From: Austwickia chelonae NBRC 105200
GTDB taxonomy: Bacteria; Actinomycetota; Actinomycetes; Actinomycetales; Dermatophilaceae
DNA: 64,000 bases
Direction: 5' to 3'
Assembly: GCF_000298175.1 (NCBI RefSeq)
Contig: NZ_BAGZ01000005.1
Location: forward strand, 186,001-250,000
In this document: piece after piece, positions 28,801 through 37,450 of the stretch
How the letters are laid out: each line of letters opens with the position of its first letter
Numbering within the stretch: the first letter of the stretch is position 1
Notes under the pieces: model-generated
The model's input: the letters and a program-made list of their open reading frames with translations, nothing else
What the model was told of the DNA's origin: nothing
Database searches by the model: none
Program-made: the position numbers and the translations under genes

Positions 28801-29067
28801 ATGAACGAACACGTACATCTGCCTGCCCCCGGCATGCAGAGCGCCATGGCCATCCTGACGGCTCGTGTACAGAGCATGGACGGTGGCTGCAGCGTGAACG
28901 AATACGTCGATGTGTTGCGCAGCGAGATGAGCGGCCAGGATCCGCTGATCCTGGCCAGCGCCATGGCCAGTCTCGCCTCGGCTCTGCTCGCGATCGCATC
29001 GGGGGGGACGAAGATCCCTCCTTACGAGCTGCTGTCGACGATCGGTCTTACCCTGGCAGACGCATGA
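28801..29067 (+). CDS. Hypothetical protein, 88 aa
   Basis: Unrecognised. The N-terminal part is polar (HVHLPAPGMQSAMAILTARVQSMDGGCSVNEYVDVL); the C-terminal half is an alanine/leucine-rich helix (ILASAMASLASALLAIASGG) that is too short and mixed to call a membrane segment. GGGGGA lies before the ATG at 28801, and a strong terminator follows, so this looks like a self-contained transcription unit with a long 5' region. It could be a small helical structural or regulatory protein. Confidence 0.55.
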   Translation: MNEHVHLPAPGMQSAMAILTARVQSMDGGCSVNEYVDVLRSEMSGQDPLILASAMASLASALLAIASGGTKIPPYELLSTIGLTLADA

Positions 29068-29099
29068 TCGTGTGACAGTCGGCCGCTATGCGGCTAAAG

Positions 29100-29136
29100 G
29101 GGCGCCTGGAATCCTCGTGGAGGTTTCCAGGCGCCC
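29100..29136 (+). terminator. Terminator after 88-aa gene
   Basis: GGGCGCCTGGAA (29100-29111) pairs perfectly with TTCCAGGCGCCC (29125-29136), 33 bp after the stop. Confidence 0.8.
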
Positions 29137-29251
29137 TCGTATATCTATCCCTGCCGTGGTGCTGATCGGGGGTCGGTCGACAACTCGAGGACCTGCCCCG
29201 GTTACACTCTGCGAGGAGCGAGGCGCAGGAACCCCGGTTCGGCACTCGTGA

Positions 29252-29325
29252 GGGCCAGTAGCTCAGCCGGTCAGAGCAGCGGACTCATAATCCGTCGGTC
29301 GTGGGTTCAAGCCCCACCTGGCCTA
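29252..29325 (+). tRNA. tRNA-Met (anticodon CAT, probably elongator)
   Basis: Acceptor GGGCCAG/CTGGCCT, D-arm GCTC..GAGC, anticodon stem CGGAC.. with loop CTCATAA, T-loop TTCAAGC, discriminator A. The CAT anticodon could also mark tRNA-Ile2 or initiator; the anticodon stem lacks the three G-C pairs of an initiator. TACACT at 29203-29208 may be its -10. Confidence 0.85.
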
Positions 29326-29363
29326 CCCTTCACCTGACATGGATCTGCATGTAAGGACATGAA

Positions 29364-29383
29364 CCGTAGAGACGACTCTACGG
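29364..29383. terminator. Hairpin after tRNA-Met
   Basis: CCGTAGAG (29364-29371) and CTCTACGG (29376-29383) with a four-base loop, between tRNA-Met and the convergent marR gene. Confidence 0.55.
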
Positions 29384-29419
29384 TGTTCGGGCGCGAGCCT
29401 TCCTATCGATGCCCTGCCT

Positions 29420-29926
29420 TCACGCTTCCGCGTCGAGCGCGGATGCCCAGCTCCGGAGCGCCTTTTCCAGAGATGCCTGGTCGCCGGAGCCGAGTAACGC
29501 GATGAGTCTCGATTCGTTGGCCATGTGATCGGTGAAGGCTGCGTCGATCACACGGAGACCCGTCTCGGTCAGCCGCGCCATTTTGGCCCTGCCGTCGCCG
29601 GAGGATGAGGGAGCACGCTCCACCAGCCCTGCCGCCTCGAGCCTGTCCAGGCGCTTGGTGAGTCCACCTGTCGTGATCATCGTGGTCCGGGCCAGCTCGG
29701 CGGGCTGCCGCTCGTAGGGCGCACCTGCCCGTCGCAAGGCGCAGAGCACATCGAACTCGCCTTCGGTGAGCCCATGTGCCTCATGGACTGCCGAGATCCG
29801 CGCGGAAAGAGTGGCTGTGAGTCTGAAGAGCCGCCCGAAGACGCCTTGCGGTGAGGGATCGATGTCGGGCCGCTCTCGACGCCATTCAGCCTGGATACGA
29901 TCGACGTGGTCCGCTCCACAGGTCAC
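29420..29926 (-). CDS. MarR family transcriptional regulator
   Basis: A 168-aa winged-helix repressor. Helices FGRLFRLTATLSARISAV, then GLTEGEFDVLCALRRAG, PAELARTTMITTGGLTKRLDRLEAAGLVER, and the wing RAPSSSGDGRAKMARLTETG fit MarR. It starts with GTG at 29926 and has TATTTT six bases upstream, so it is probably leaderless. It is divergent from an EamA exporter 60 bp away, with three phased palindromes between. The inferred role is local repression of the exporter and of itself, relieved by a small ligand. Confidence 0.9.
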   Translation of the reverse strand: MTCGADHVDRIQAEWRRERPDIDPSPQGVFGRLFRLTATLSARISAVHEAHGLTEGEFDVLCALRRAGAPYERQPAELARTTMITTGGLTKRLDRLEAAGLVERAPSSSGDGRAKMARLTETGLRVIDAAFTDHMANESRLIALLGSGDQASLEKALRSWASALDAEA

Positions 29927-29932
29927 TATCTC

Positions 29933-29997
29933 AAAATATCACTTCCCGGGAAGTCTCATTGCTTCCCAGGAAGCTATATTGCTTCCATGGAAGCAAT
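29933..29997. promoter_or_regulatory. Shared marR/eamA promoter with three phased palindromic operators
   Basis: Three palindromes sit exactly 20 bp apart: TTCCCGGGAA (29943-29952), TTCCCAGGAA (29963-29972) and TTCCATGGAA (29983-29992). The third extends to a perfect 20-bp palindrome (29978-29997) that contains the ATG of eamA. The -10 of marR is at 29938-29933 (TATTTT) and that of eamA at 29975-29980 (TATATT), each six bases before its start codon. The MarR protein is the likely ligand; this is inference. Confidence 0.75.
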
Positions 29998-30940
29998 GCG
30001 CCTACGCGATGTCCTCACCACGGCTGTCGCACCTACCGCCTGGGGGTCCACCTATTTCGTCATCCGACACTGGCTGCCCGCCGGTATCCCGCTGACCGGA
30101 GCGGCACTGCGCGCCCTGCCGGCCGGCCTGCTGCTGATGCTCCTCGCCCGCCAGCTCCCCCGAGGGTCCTGGTGGTGGCGCACCGCCCTCATCAGTGGAC
30201 TCACCGTCGGTGGCTTCTTCGCCTTGATCTACGTCGCCGGTCAACGACTGCCCTCAGGTGTCGCGGCCACGCTGATGGCCAGCTCCGCCATCGTCCTGCT
30301 CGTCATGGGGCAGGTACTTCTCGGTGAGAAAGCACCCCTACGCAAATATGTCGGAGGGTTCGGCGGGATCATCGGCGTGGGGTTACTCGTCGGCGGAGCT
30401 TCCCTCACTCTCGACCCGATCGGCGTCGCTGCTTCTCTCCTCGCAATGACTTCGTCTTCACTGGGCTTCGTCCTCACCAAACGGTGGCAGCCTCCCGTCC
30501 CGCCCCTGACCTTCGCCGCGTGGCAGCTCACCGCAGGAGGGCTCATGATCGCGCCGGTCGCGCTGATGATCGAAGGCAACCCGCCGCCGTTGGAAATGAG
30601 CGCTGTGGTCGCTTTCACCTACCTCGTCATCATCGCCACCGCTCTGGCCTACGCCGTCTGGTTCCACGGCCTACAACGCCTTCCCGCAGGCACGGTAGGA
30701 CTCATCGGACTACTCAACCCACTTTCCGGGACACTGATCGGACTTCTGGCTGCCCACGAGAAGCTGAGCACGCTCCAGGTCGCCGGCACCGTGATCATCC
30801 TCGCCGGTGTGACTGCAGGCATCGACCGCAAACCCGAGGAACGCGGAGAGATTTCTATGGAATCCACTGGAGAGAAACCAGCTGTGCCACACGCAGAGAA
30901 AACTCCTTCGGATTCAGAACTGCTCTGCACGAAGCAGTAG
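29987..30940 (+). CDS. EamA/DMT-family membrane transporter
   Basis: A 317-aa protein of two EamA repeats, about ten membrane helices (for example TAWGSTYFVIRHWLPAG, AALRALPAGLLLMLLA, VGLIGLLNPLSGTLIGLLA, AGTVIILAGVTAGI). The family exports amino acids, metabolites or drugs. Polar cytoplasmic tail of about 40 residues at the C-terminus. The ATG at 29987 lies inside the third MarR-type palindrome and six bases after a TATATT box; ATG 29996 is an alternative. Control by the divergent MarR protein suggests ligand-induced export. Confidence 0.9.
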   Translation: MEAMRLRDVLTTAVAPTAWGSTYFVIRHWLPAGIPLTGAALRALPAGLLLMLLARQLPRGSWWWRTALISGLTVGGFFALIYVAGQRLPSGVAATLMASSAIVLLVMGQVLLGEKAPLRKYVGGFGGIIGVGLLVGGASLTLDPIGVAASLLAMTSSSLGFVLTKRWQPPVPPLTFAAWQLTAGGLMIAPVALMIEGNPPPLEMSAVVAFTYLVIIATALAYAVWFHGLQRLPAGTVGLIGLLNPLSGTLIGLLAAHEKLSTLQVAGTVIILAGVTAGIDRKPEERGEISMESTGEKPAVPHAEKTPSDSELLCTKQ

Positions 30941-31559
30941 GATCGGCGTCAAGACAATCCTTCGACTTGAGCACACCATAAAAATTCCACGGCCGCAGGC
31001 GTACATCTCTTCGGGTTGCACTAAAGCGAGTCGCAGAGCCTTGCGTCGGCATGCGCAGAACTCCGTGAGCGCGTACCCCAGCTCACTCGGCTGGTCATAA
31101 ACCGGCGAGTCCAGAAGGGGCGAGCCAGGCATGACCTCCGACGACCTGACGACCGACGGATGGCGCATTCAGTAAGGACGGTTGGTTGTCGGGGTGAATC
31201 GTACCCCAGAGCGTGTCGTCCGGCTGCGCCGGCAGCTCACGGACGAGTCGTTGCCGGGCTGGGGCAGCCACTATCTCGTCGAGCAGCGGGATCATGACGC
31301 ACACCATCTCCGGCAAGGCAGTCCGCCACCGCCCGGATGGCCCACCCGATGCCACATCAGGACAGGTCAACGCGGCGTCAGCACTTCCTACAAGAACTCG
31401 ATGATCCACAGGGTGTCGATCTGTTGAGGCCTGTTTCGGCAGGGAACATCCACCGAATATCGCCTTGTTCTGTGGTGATACTAATGGCCGGCCGGATTCG
31501 GAATCACGCCTTTCATGACAATAGAACTCAGATATCGAGCCGATCTCGAAATAAATGCC

Positions 31560-31778
31560 TCATCGCTTCTCCTCCTGCTTTCTGCCAATGTAGTTGAATA
31601 ACTTCGCAGTCCCCATTGCGACAAGAGAACTCAATAGGAAGATAGATATGGCGAGGAGGACATTTTTGAGGCTCAGCTTTTCGCTGCCCACCCCAGAAGT
31701 CCATAACACTAATATCGCAAGTAAGACCGCAGTGACCACCTGCTCCCCAGGTGATATTTTCCAGTGATCATTCATCAT
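31560..31778 (-). CDS. Hypothetical two-helix membrane protein (72 aa)
   Basis: A short polar start (MMNDHWKISPGE) is followed by two hydrophobic helices, QVVTAVLLAILVLWTSGV and NVLLAISIFLLSSLVAMGTA, then a basic end (YIGRKQEEKR). GGAG lies about ten bases before ATGATG (31778/31775). A longer start at 31796 would overlap the stop of the upstream ORF. Unknown function; the layout (small soluble ORF then small two-helix ORF) recalls toxin/immunity or lipoprotein/anchor pairs but nothing more can be said. Confidence 0.5.
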   Translation of the reverse strand: MMNDHWKISPGEQVVTAVLLAILVLWTSGVGSEKLSLKNVLLAISIFLLSSLVAMGTAKLFNYIGRKQEEKR

Positions 31779-31792
31779 CTGATGACACTCCA

Positions 31793-32011
31793 TCAATAAT
31801 TCCCCGAGTCGCCGATCCCGAGCTCCGAAACAATATATTCTTCCGGAAGGTTCAAGGATGTAAAATCTCCGTCGGAACCGTTTGCGTCCTTGACGTCCAC
31901 TCCGAATGGAGCATTGAGGAGATTCTTGACCTTGCCCCCATCGATCCCGATATCTTGAGCTGAATCTGATCCCATCGTTGCCCCGAAGCCTACCTTCGCC
32001 GCATCATGCAT
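31793..32011 (-). CDS. Hypothetical ORF upstream of the two-helix protein (possibly a fragment)
   Basis: 72 codons from ATG (MHDAAKVGFGATM). The C-terminal half is acidic and well formed (GVDVKDANGSDGDF, EEYIVSELGIGDSGNY), unlike a random frame, yet there is no ribosome site and the frame continues upstream to 32176 with proline-rich low-quality sequence. It may be the surviving C-terminal end of a larger gene. Its stop overlaps a possible ATG of the next ORF (TGATG). Confidence 0.35.
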   Translation of the reverse strand: MHDAAKVGFGATMGSDSAQDIGIDGGKVKNLLNAPFGVDVKDANGSDGDFTSLNLPEEYIVSELGIGDSGNY

Positions 32012-32705
32012 GGGTTGGATGCGACACGGCCCGGGGAAGTCGCGCAGCCCTACTACGCCAGCGGGGCCCGGTGCTGAACAGCTCGGAGGTCGGCGCCCAT
32101 CCGTAAACGCCTCGATAGGCTCCGGCCCCTCAGCGTGTGGCCATTCCGCGGGTGCGGACGCCACCCCGCAGGACATCGACCCACTCAGGGGCAGGGAGTG
32201 CCGCTCCCCCGGCCCGACGATCAGCCTCGCGGCGATGTGTGACCTCGTTCAAGGAGACACAACAAGTACTGGCGGCTGTCCCCGGTCGACATCACCTACA
32301 TCGACACTGCCACCTGAACCGCCCCTCACCTGTCCGGCGGACGGCCGGAGTCGCCCCTCTTCCCGATCTCGATCTGCACGTCACGGAGTAGCTCGACCAG
32401 CCTGAGGCTACGGAACAATGCGCAATGGCCGGACAAGCAAGGTGACTCGATCTACCCCTGTTCGGCATCGACACAGAAAACGCGTTAGGCACCGGCCGCG
32501 CCTCGCGCACAGGCATATCTGCCTGGGAAAGCCTCATCCAGCACACGACGTCCCACCGATAATGGAGCATCGTGGGGGCACGGAAAACGATCTCGACGAT
32601 GGATGCTAGACCGGCGGAGTGACCGATCAGGAATGGGCCTTCACCGTTACCTCGCACCGCTGGCATCCGATCGGCGCTCTAACGTGGTTCCTACACGGCA
32701 CAGCA

Positions 32706-32755
32706 ACAAGGCCCGAACCTTTCCACTTTTTAGTGGTTCCAGGTTCGGACCTTGT
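32706..32755 (-). terminator. Terminator after tRNA-Val(CAC)
   Basis: ACAAGGcCCGAACC (32706-32719) pairs with GGTTCGGaCCTTGT (32742-32755), just 3' of the tRNA on its strand. An inner CCAC/GTGG pair strengthens it. Confidence 0.7.
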
Positions 32756-32762
32756 GTGCGGG

Positions 32763-32836
32763 TGGACGTAAAGGGACTCGAACCCCTGACCTTTCGCGTG
32801 TGAAGCGAACGCTCTAACCAACTGAGCTATACGTCC
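32763..32836 (-). tRNA. tRNA-Val (anticodon CAC)
   Basis: Acceptor GGACGTA/TACGTCC, anticodon stem TTCGC/GCGAA with loop TTCACAC, T-loop TTCGAGT, discriminator A. 74 nt. Confidence 0.95.
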
Positions 32837-32920
32837 GTACTCGACATGTTGACGAGTGCAGAAGCGACTCTATCAAACTGTCGATTTGAGTGACCTGAAA
32901 GGAAACTCACAGCAATCTCA

Positions 32921-32966
32921 ACTTCGAGAGGGACTCGCATCAGCTGATGCGAGTCCCTCTCGAAGT
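32921..32966. terminator. 46-bp perfect palindrome between tRNA genes
   Basis: The segment equals its own reverse complement over all 46 bases, centred on CAGCTG. It follows the 3' end of tRNA-Val(GAC) by nine bases and is probably the end of the Gly-Cys-Val(GAC) transcript. Such a perfect palindrome, without a real loop, is unusual for a terminator. Confidence 0.7.
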
Positions 32967-32974
32967 ACTGCTGG

Positions 32975-33048
32975 TGGGCGATACAGGACTTGAACCTGTG
33001 ACCTCTTCCGTGTCAAGGAAGCGCGCTAGCCACCTGCGCCAATCGCCC
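32975..33048 (-). tRNA. tRNA-Val (anticodon GAC)
   Basis: Acceptor GGGCGAT/ATCGCCC, anticodon stem CTTCC/GGAAG with loop TTGACAC, T-loop TTCAAGT, discriminator A. 74 nt. Confidence 0.95.
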
Positions 33049-33062
33049 AAGATAAAGAGTGG

Positions 33063-33133
33063 AGGTGGAGACGGGATTTGAACCCGTGTACACGGCTTTG
33101 CAGGCCGTTGCCTCGCCTCTCGGCCACTCCACC
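33063..33133 (-). tRNA. tRNA-Cys (anticodon GCA)
   Basis: Acceptor GGTGGAG/CTCCACC, anticodon stem ACGGC/GCCGT with loop CTGCAAA, T-loop TTCAAAT, discriminator T. 71 nt. Confidence 0.95.
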
Positions 33134-33175
33134 GTGAGAGCTCCAATACCCTCTTTTAAAGGCCTGGGGCCTTCG

Positions 33176-33248
33176 AGCGGACGACGGGACTCGAACCCGC
33201 GACCCTCACCTTGGCAAGGTGATGCTCTACCAACTGAGCCACGTCCGC
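33176..33248 (-). tRNA. tRNA-Gly (anticodon GCC)
   Basis: Acceptor GCGGACG/CGTCCGC, anticodon stem TCACC/GGTGA with loop TTGCCAA, T-loop TTCGAGT, discriminator T. First of the tRNA cluster; Gly, Cys and Val(GAC) are 14-42 bp apart and likely one transcript. Confidence 0.95.
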
Positions 33249-33703
33249 TTGCTTTTCCCGCTGACTTGCTGTCCCCGGGTGCCCCATGACATTAACGCAT
33301 TGGATGCACCTCGTCCAACTCGGCGAGAGAGTTCCCGCACCAGAGGCCTCGCGACACCCCCTAAAACTCTTGTTAAAAAAGGAAATTCACAGATGGAACG
33401 GCTTCCGAGGGGCTCGTGGTGGCCGCTCCACGCGGTCCAGCCAGCCGCGATACTCCCTTAGAACCGTCGCCAGCGCGCGTCCCGCATCGCTCATCCATCG
33501 CTCAACAACCCGATGACGCGCCGCAGACCTCGACCCACCCCACGAACAGACCGGTCTCAGCAACACATGTCATCCCAGCGACAAAGCCCATTCGCAGCGG
33601 GGTCCGGTTCCCTGAAGCGGAGTATCGTTGCCGCTCGCGTGGCTTCGTCTACGCACGGCACCGGACGGACACTCCGGCCGGCAGGATCGACGAAGTGGGA
33701 CAC
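33249..33703. other. Intergenic region between tRNA-Gly and glgX
   Basis: 455 bp holding the divergent promoters of the tRNA cluster and glgX. The glgX frame is open back to 33416, but the encoded stretch is proline/arginine-rich with no homology, so I consider it non-coding. AT-rich patch at 33361-33390. Confidence 0.5.
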
Positions 33704-35941
33704 ATGGACATCTGGCCTGGCAAGGCATACCCCCTGGGCGCCACCTATGACGGCTCCGGCGTCAACTTCGCCCTCTTCTCGGAGATCGCCGACAAGGTCG
33801 AGCTCTGCCTGATCGACGGTTCCGGCGTCGAGGAACGCCTGGAACTCACCGAGGTCGACGGCTACGTGTGGCACGGATATGTGCCCAACCTCCAGCCTGG
33901 TCAACGCTACGGATATCGAGTGCACGGCCCCTACGAGCCAGAACAGGGGCACCGCTGCAATCCCAGCAAGCTTCTTCTCGATCCGTACGCCAAAGCCATC
34001 CACGGGGCCGGGAGCGGAGACGAATCGCTCTTCTCCTACAAGTTCGGTTCCCCGGAGACCTTCAACGACGCCGATTCCCTCGGACACACCATGCTGTCCG
34101 TGGTGATCAATCCCTTCTTCGACTGGGGACACGACAGGCCGCCGCGGCACGAGTACCACGAGACCGTGCTCTACGAAGCCCATGTCAAAGGCCTGACGAT
34201 GACCCACCCGGAGGTTCCCGAAGACATCCGCGGAACCTATGCTGCGATCGCGCACCCGGCGATCATCGGATATCTCCAGGATCTCGGTGTGACAGCCATC
34301 GAACTCCTCCCCGTGCATCAATTCGTGCAGGACACCCACCTGCAGGAAAAGGAACTGCGCAACTACTGGGGATACAACACCATCGGGTTCCTCGCACCAC
34401 ACAACGAATACTCGGCGACCGGAACACTGGGCCAGCAGGTCACCGAATTCAAATCGATGGTCAAAGCACTGCACGAAGCCGATATCGAAGTCATCCTCGA
34501 TGTGGTCTACAACCACACCGCCGAAGGAAACGAATTCGGTCCGACCATCTGCTTCCGAGGTATCGACAACTCCGCCTACTATCGCCTGGTCGACGACAAC
34601 AAAGAGCACTATTACGACACCACCGGAACCGGAAACAGCCTCCTCATGCGGCACCCCCACGTCTTACAGCTGATCATGGATTCGCTGCGTTACTGGGTGA
34701 CGGAGATGCACGTCGACGGCTTCCGCTTCGATCTGGCCGCCACGCTGGCACGCCAGTTCCACGAGGTCGACAAATTGTCAGCATTCTTCGACCTCATCCA
34801 ACAGGACCCGATCATCAGCCAGGTGAAACTCATCGCCGAGCCCTGGGATCTCGGCGACGGCGGATACCAGGTCGGTAATTTCCCCCCGCTGTGGACCGAA
34901 TGGAACGGGAAATACCGCGACACTGTGCGCGACTACTGGCGCGGAGAAGCGGCCGCCCTCTCCGAATTCGCTTCCCGGCTCACCGGAAGCAGTGATCTCT
35001 ACGCACATTCAGGTCGTTTCCCGATCGCCTCGGTGAATTTTGTCGTCGCCCACGACGGATTCACCCTGCGTGATCTGGTCTCCTACAACGAGAAACACAA
35101 CGACGCGAACGGTGAAGGGAATGCCGACGGCGAGAGCCACAACCGTTCCTGGAACTGCGGGGAGGAAGGCGACACCGAGAACGCCGACATCCTGGCACTA
35201 CGCCGCCAACAGGTTCGCAACATGCTGACCACACTGATGCTCAGCCAAGGGGTACCCATGCTGGCCCACGGCGACGAACTCGGCCGCACCCAGCAAGGAA
35301 ACAACAACGTCTACTGCCAGGACAACGAACTGTCCTGGATCGACTGGGAACTGTCCCGCGAACAAGAAAGTCTGCTGCAGTTCACCCGGTCGTTGATCCA
35401 GCTCCGACAGGAACACCCGGTCTTCCGTCGACGCCGCTTCTTCCGCGGTAACGCCGACCACGGCGGCGAGTCCGAACTACGGGACATCGTCTGGATGGGG
35501 GTGAACGGCGAGGAAATGCGCGAAGAGGACTGGCAGACCGGCTACGCCCGCACCTTGGGGGTCTTCCTCAACGGAGACGGCATCCAAGCCCCCGACGCCC
35601 TCGGCCGACGAGTCCTCGACGACGACTTCATCCTCATGTTCAACGCCCACAGCGAAGCCGTCGAATTCACCATCCCCGACCCGTTGGAACACGCCGACCT
35701 ACGGTGGCAGGTCGCGATCAACACCGCCCTCGCCACAGGGCTCCCCGACCCTAATGCAGCCCTGCTCACCCCCGGTGACTCCGTACCGGTGGCCGGTCGA
35801 TCCGTCCTGGTGCTGCACAGCATCCCGATGCCCGAAGAACCGGACGACATCGAAGAACTCGCCATGGCCAATGCCACCTCGTCGGCCTTGCCCGGGGCGC
35901 CGGAATCCCTCTCCTCGGCCCGGACGGAAAAGCAGGACTGA
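33704..35941 (+). CDS. glgX: Glycogen debranching enzyme (isoamylase type)
   Basis: A 745-aa GH13 enzyme that cuts alpha-1,6 branches from phosphorylase-trimmed glycogen. N-terminal CBM48 (about 1-110: [17 protein letters not shown]), then the barrel: VVYNHTAEG (region I), DGFRFDLA with nucleophile D343, AEPWDLG with acid E379, and VAHDGFT with D451. [15 protein letters not shown] near residue 540 is typical of GlgX/TreX. The ATG at 33704 is where homology starts; the weak GTGGGA lies before it. It is convergent with the hydrolase gene across a strong hairpin. Confidence 0.95.
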   Translation: MDIWPGKAYPLGATYDGSGVNFALFSEIADKVELCLIDGSGVEERLELTEVDGYVWHGYVPNLQPGQRYGYRVHGPYEPEQGHRCNPSKLLLDPYAKAIHGAGSGDESLFSYKFGSPETFNDADSLGHTMLSVVINPFFDWGHDRPPRHEYHETVLYEAHVKGLTMTHPEVPEDIRGTYAAIAHPAIIGYLQDLGVTAIELLPVHQFVQDTHLQEKELRNYWGYNTIGFLAPHNEYSATGTLGQQVTEFKSMVKALHEADIEVILDVVYNHTAEGNEFGPTICFRGIDNSAYYRLVDDNKEHYYDTTGTGNSLLMRHPHVLQLIMDSLRYWVTEMHVDGFRFDLAATLARQFHEVDKLSAFFDLIQQDPIISQVKLIAEPWDLGDGGYQVGNFPPLWTEWNGKYRDTVRDYWRGEAAALSEFASRLTGSSDLYAHSGRFPIASVNFVVAHDGFTLRDLVSYNEKHNDANGEGNADGESHNRSWNCGEEGDTENADILALRRQQVRNMLTTLMLSQGVPMLAHGDELGRTQQGNNNVYCQDNELSWIDWELSREQESLLQFTRSLIQLRQEHPVFRRRRFFRGNADHGGESELRDIVWMGVNGEEMREEDWQTGYARTLGVFLNGDGIQAPDALGRRVLDDDFILMFNAHSEAVEFTIPDPLEHADLRWQVAINTALATGLPDPNAALLTPGDSVPVAGRSVLVLHSIPMPEEPDDIEELAMANATSSALPGAPESLSSARTEKQD

Positions 35942-35967
35942 GGCCCCTCCACGCCGTCACCGACATC

Positions 35968-35998
35968 GTGGGGCCGGGAGATCCTCTCCCGGCCCCAC
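35968..35998. terminator. Bidirectional terminator between glgX and hydrolase
   Basis: Perfect 14-bp stem (GTGGGGCCGGGAGA with its complement) and a three-base loop between two convergent genes. Confidence 0.85.
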
Positions 35999-36045
35999 AT
36001 ATCGAGCTGGTAGCCGCACCGAACCTGTGCACCCACCGAGTCGGC

Positions 36046-37245
36046 TCACGAACTACGCGGAACTCCTCCGTCGCCCTCGGCCAGGAATTCCTCAACAACC
36101 CGTTCCCACCGCTCCGGATCGGTATTCCACTCCTTCGTGTGTCGAGCCGTAGGCCATTCCACGAAAGTCACCAGGTCCGGTCGCGCCTCCGCCAGCGCAC
36201 GAGACGGCCCGATCGGAACGAAATCATCTTCCACCGAATGGATCAGCAGGATCCGGTGGGTGAGTTCGTCGGCCCGACTCGACCAGTCGGCTTCCGCGAT
36301 GTCTAACGGGCGGGAGATGCCGATCAGCTGTTTGGCACCCCGTGAACGCAGCACGTGAGGTGCCGAACGTGCCACGGCCTCGGGTAGCCCACCCAGGCGA
36401 GAGTGATGGGAGATGACGTCCCGCCAGTCGACCACCGGACCGTCGAGGATGACATCGGTGACCAGGTCCGCGCGAGGGGAACGTGCCAAGGTCTGGAAGA
36501 CGATCGCGCCGCCCATGGACCATCCGGCCAGGCAGATCCGGCGAGCGCCCCGGGACCGGGCGTATTCCAACGCGGCGTCGACATCGGCCCACTCGGACAG
36601 GCCCAAGGCGTACAGGCGGTCCCGGCTGGCCGGCGCATCATCGTCATTGCGGTAGCCGACGATCAGACAGTTCCATCCCAGACGTCGCAGCGCAGGTACT
36701 GCACGTAGGCATTCGGTACGGAAAGCGCTACGGCCATGGACGAGGACCGCCCATTTATCGTCCGACCCGACGCCGTCCTCCGGCGGGACATGCCAGGCCG
36801 GAAGATGACCGAGAGGGCCTTGCACACATACCTCGTGGTACTTCAGGCCGAGGGAAGTAGCCGGATTCCCACCGTGGTAGTAGCCGTTCCAACGAGCAGA
36901 CCCCGGTTTCAGGGTGCCCGAGTCGACACCCTCCAGGATGCGGCGGACGGTCCCGGCCTCCTGGTCGTGTTCGATGATCTCGCCCACTCGGGCATGGCCT
37001 CGCCCGCGATCCAGCCACAGTCCGTACCGGCCGGGGACCACCGTGTCGACATTGGCGCGCAAGGTGACTTCGTCGACACCGACGGCGAGGATCTCGATAT
37101 TGTCCGGTCTGTCCCTGTCCGGGGTGAGCATGAGACGCAGCGCGTAGGAAGCGACCGCGACGACTCCCATGGCGACCGCTCCGACGCCGGTCATGACACC
37201 GGCTGCGTAAACCGCAAGATGCTTGTGTTGAACAGGTGATTGCAC
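36046..37245 (-). CDS. Membrane-anchored alpha/beta hydrolase
   Basis: 399 aa. One N-terminal membrane helix (VYAAGVMTGVGAVAMGVVAVASYAL, residues 12-36) anchors an alpha/beta-hydrolase domain (about 165-385). Nucleophile Ser in LAGWSMGGAIVF, acid in HSVEDDFVP, His in TARHTKEW. Before it is a region of about 100 residues (NIEILAVGVDEVTLRANVDT, GRYGLWLDRG) seen in several actinobacterial hydrolases of this type. Substrate unknown. The GTG at 37245 follows AGGATGGGGA. Confidence 0.85.
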   Translation of the reverse strand: MQSPVQHKHLAVYAAGVMTGVGAVAMGVVAVASYALRLMLTPDRDRPDNIEILAVGVDEVTLRANVDTVVPGRYGLWLDRGRGHARVGEIIEHDQEAGTVRRILEGVDSGTLKPGSARWNGYYHGGNPATSLGLKYHEVCVQGPLGHLPAWHVPPEDGVGSDDKWAVLVHGRSAFRTECLRAVPALRRLGWNCLIVGYRNDDDAPASRDRLYALGLSEWADVDAALEYARSRGARRICLAGWSMGGAIVFQTLARSPRADLVTDVILDGPVVDWRDVISHHSRLGGLPEAVARSAPHVLRSRGAKQLIGISRPLDIAEADWSSRADELTHRILLIHSVEDDFVPIGPSRALAEARPDLVTFVEWPTARHTKEWNTDPERWERVVEEFLAEGDGGVPRSS

Positions 37246-37450
37246 TCCCCCATCCTGTCAAAGAGCCGCTGAGCAGACGCATCAGATCCCGTTCCTCCGC
37301 TCCGGTTTCGTCGCGTCAGGGGGTAGTTATTTCTCGAAACGGACCAGTCACCGGGAGTTGGCCACAGGTTTTGAGCAACGCCACCCCCGTAGCAGGTAAC
37401 GGCGGTTACCTTCGGTTCACCGCTCAACTTTTCGTCTGAAAGTCGAAGCA

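Larger units (their letters stand above)
30941..32705. other. Accessory intergenic region without clear genes
   Basis: About 1.8 kb between eamA and the tRNA cluster. It is more AT-rich and lacks strong coding bias. Only a pair of small minus-strand ORFs (31560-31778 and 31793-32011) looks plausible. Other frames, such as 31095-31409 minus and 32292-32666 minus, have no recognisable motif. A position next to a tRNA cluster is a usual integration site, but I found no integrase, transposase or duplicated tRNA end. Confidence 0.5.

Noticed and set aside
29252-29325. tRNA-Ile2 or initiator tRNA instead of elongator tRNA-Met
   Set aside because: The anticodon stem CGGAC/..CCG lacks the three G-C pairs of initiator tRNA and looks like elongator Met; Ile2 cannot be fully excluded without identity-element scoring.
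31095-31409. 104-codon minus-strand frame in the accessory region
   Set aside because: No motif, no ribosome site and no coding bias; not enough to call a gene or transposase remnant.
32242-32300. Short plus-strand stretch reading KYWRLSPVDITYID, reminiscent of the C-terminus of PPK2-type polyphosphate kinases
   Set aside because: Only about 15 residues, stop codons on both sides, no upstream kinase motifs; chance is as likely as a gene remnant.
33416-33703. 96-codon upstream extension of glgX
   Set aside because: Pro/Arg-rich, no homology, and no signal sequence; GlgX proteins begin near [12 protein letters not shown].
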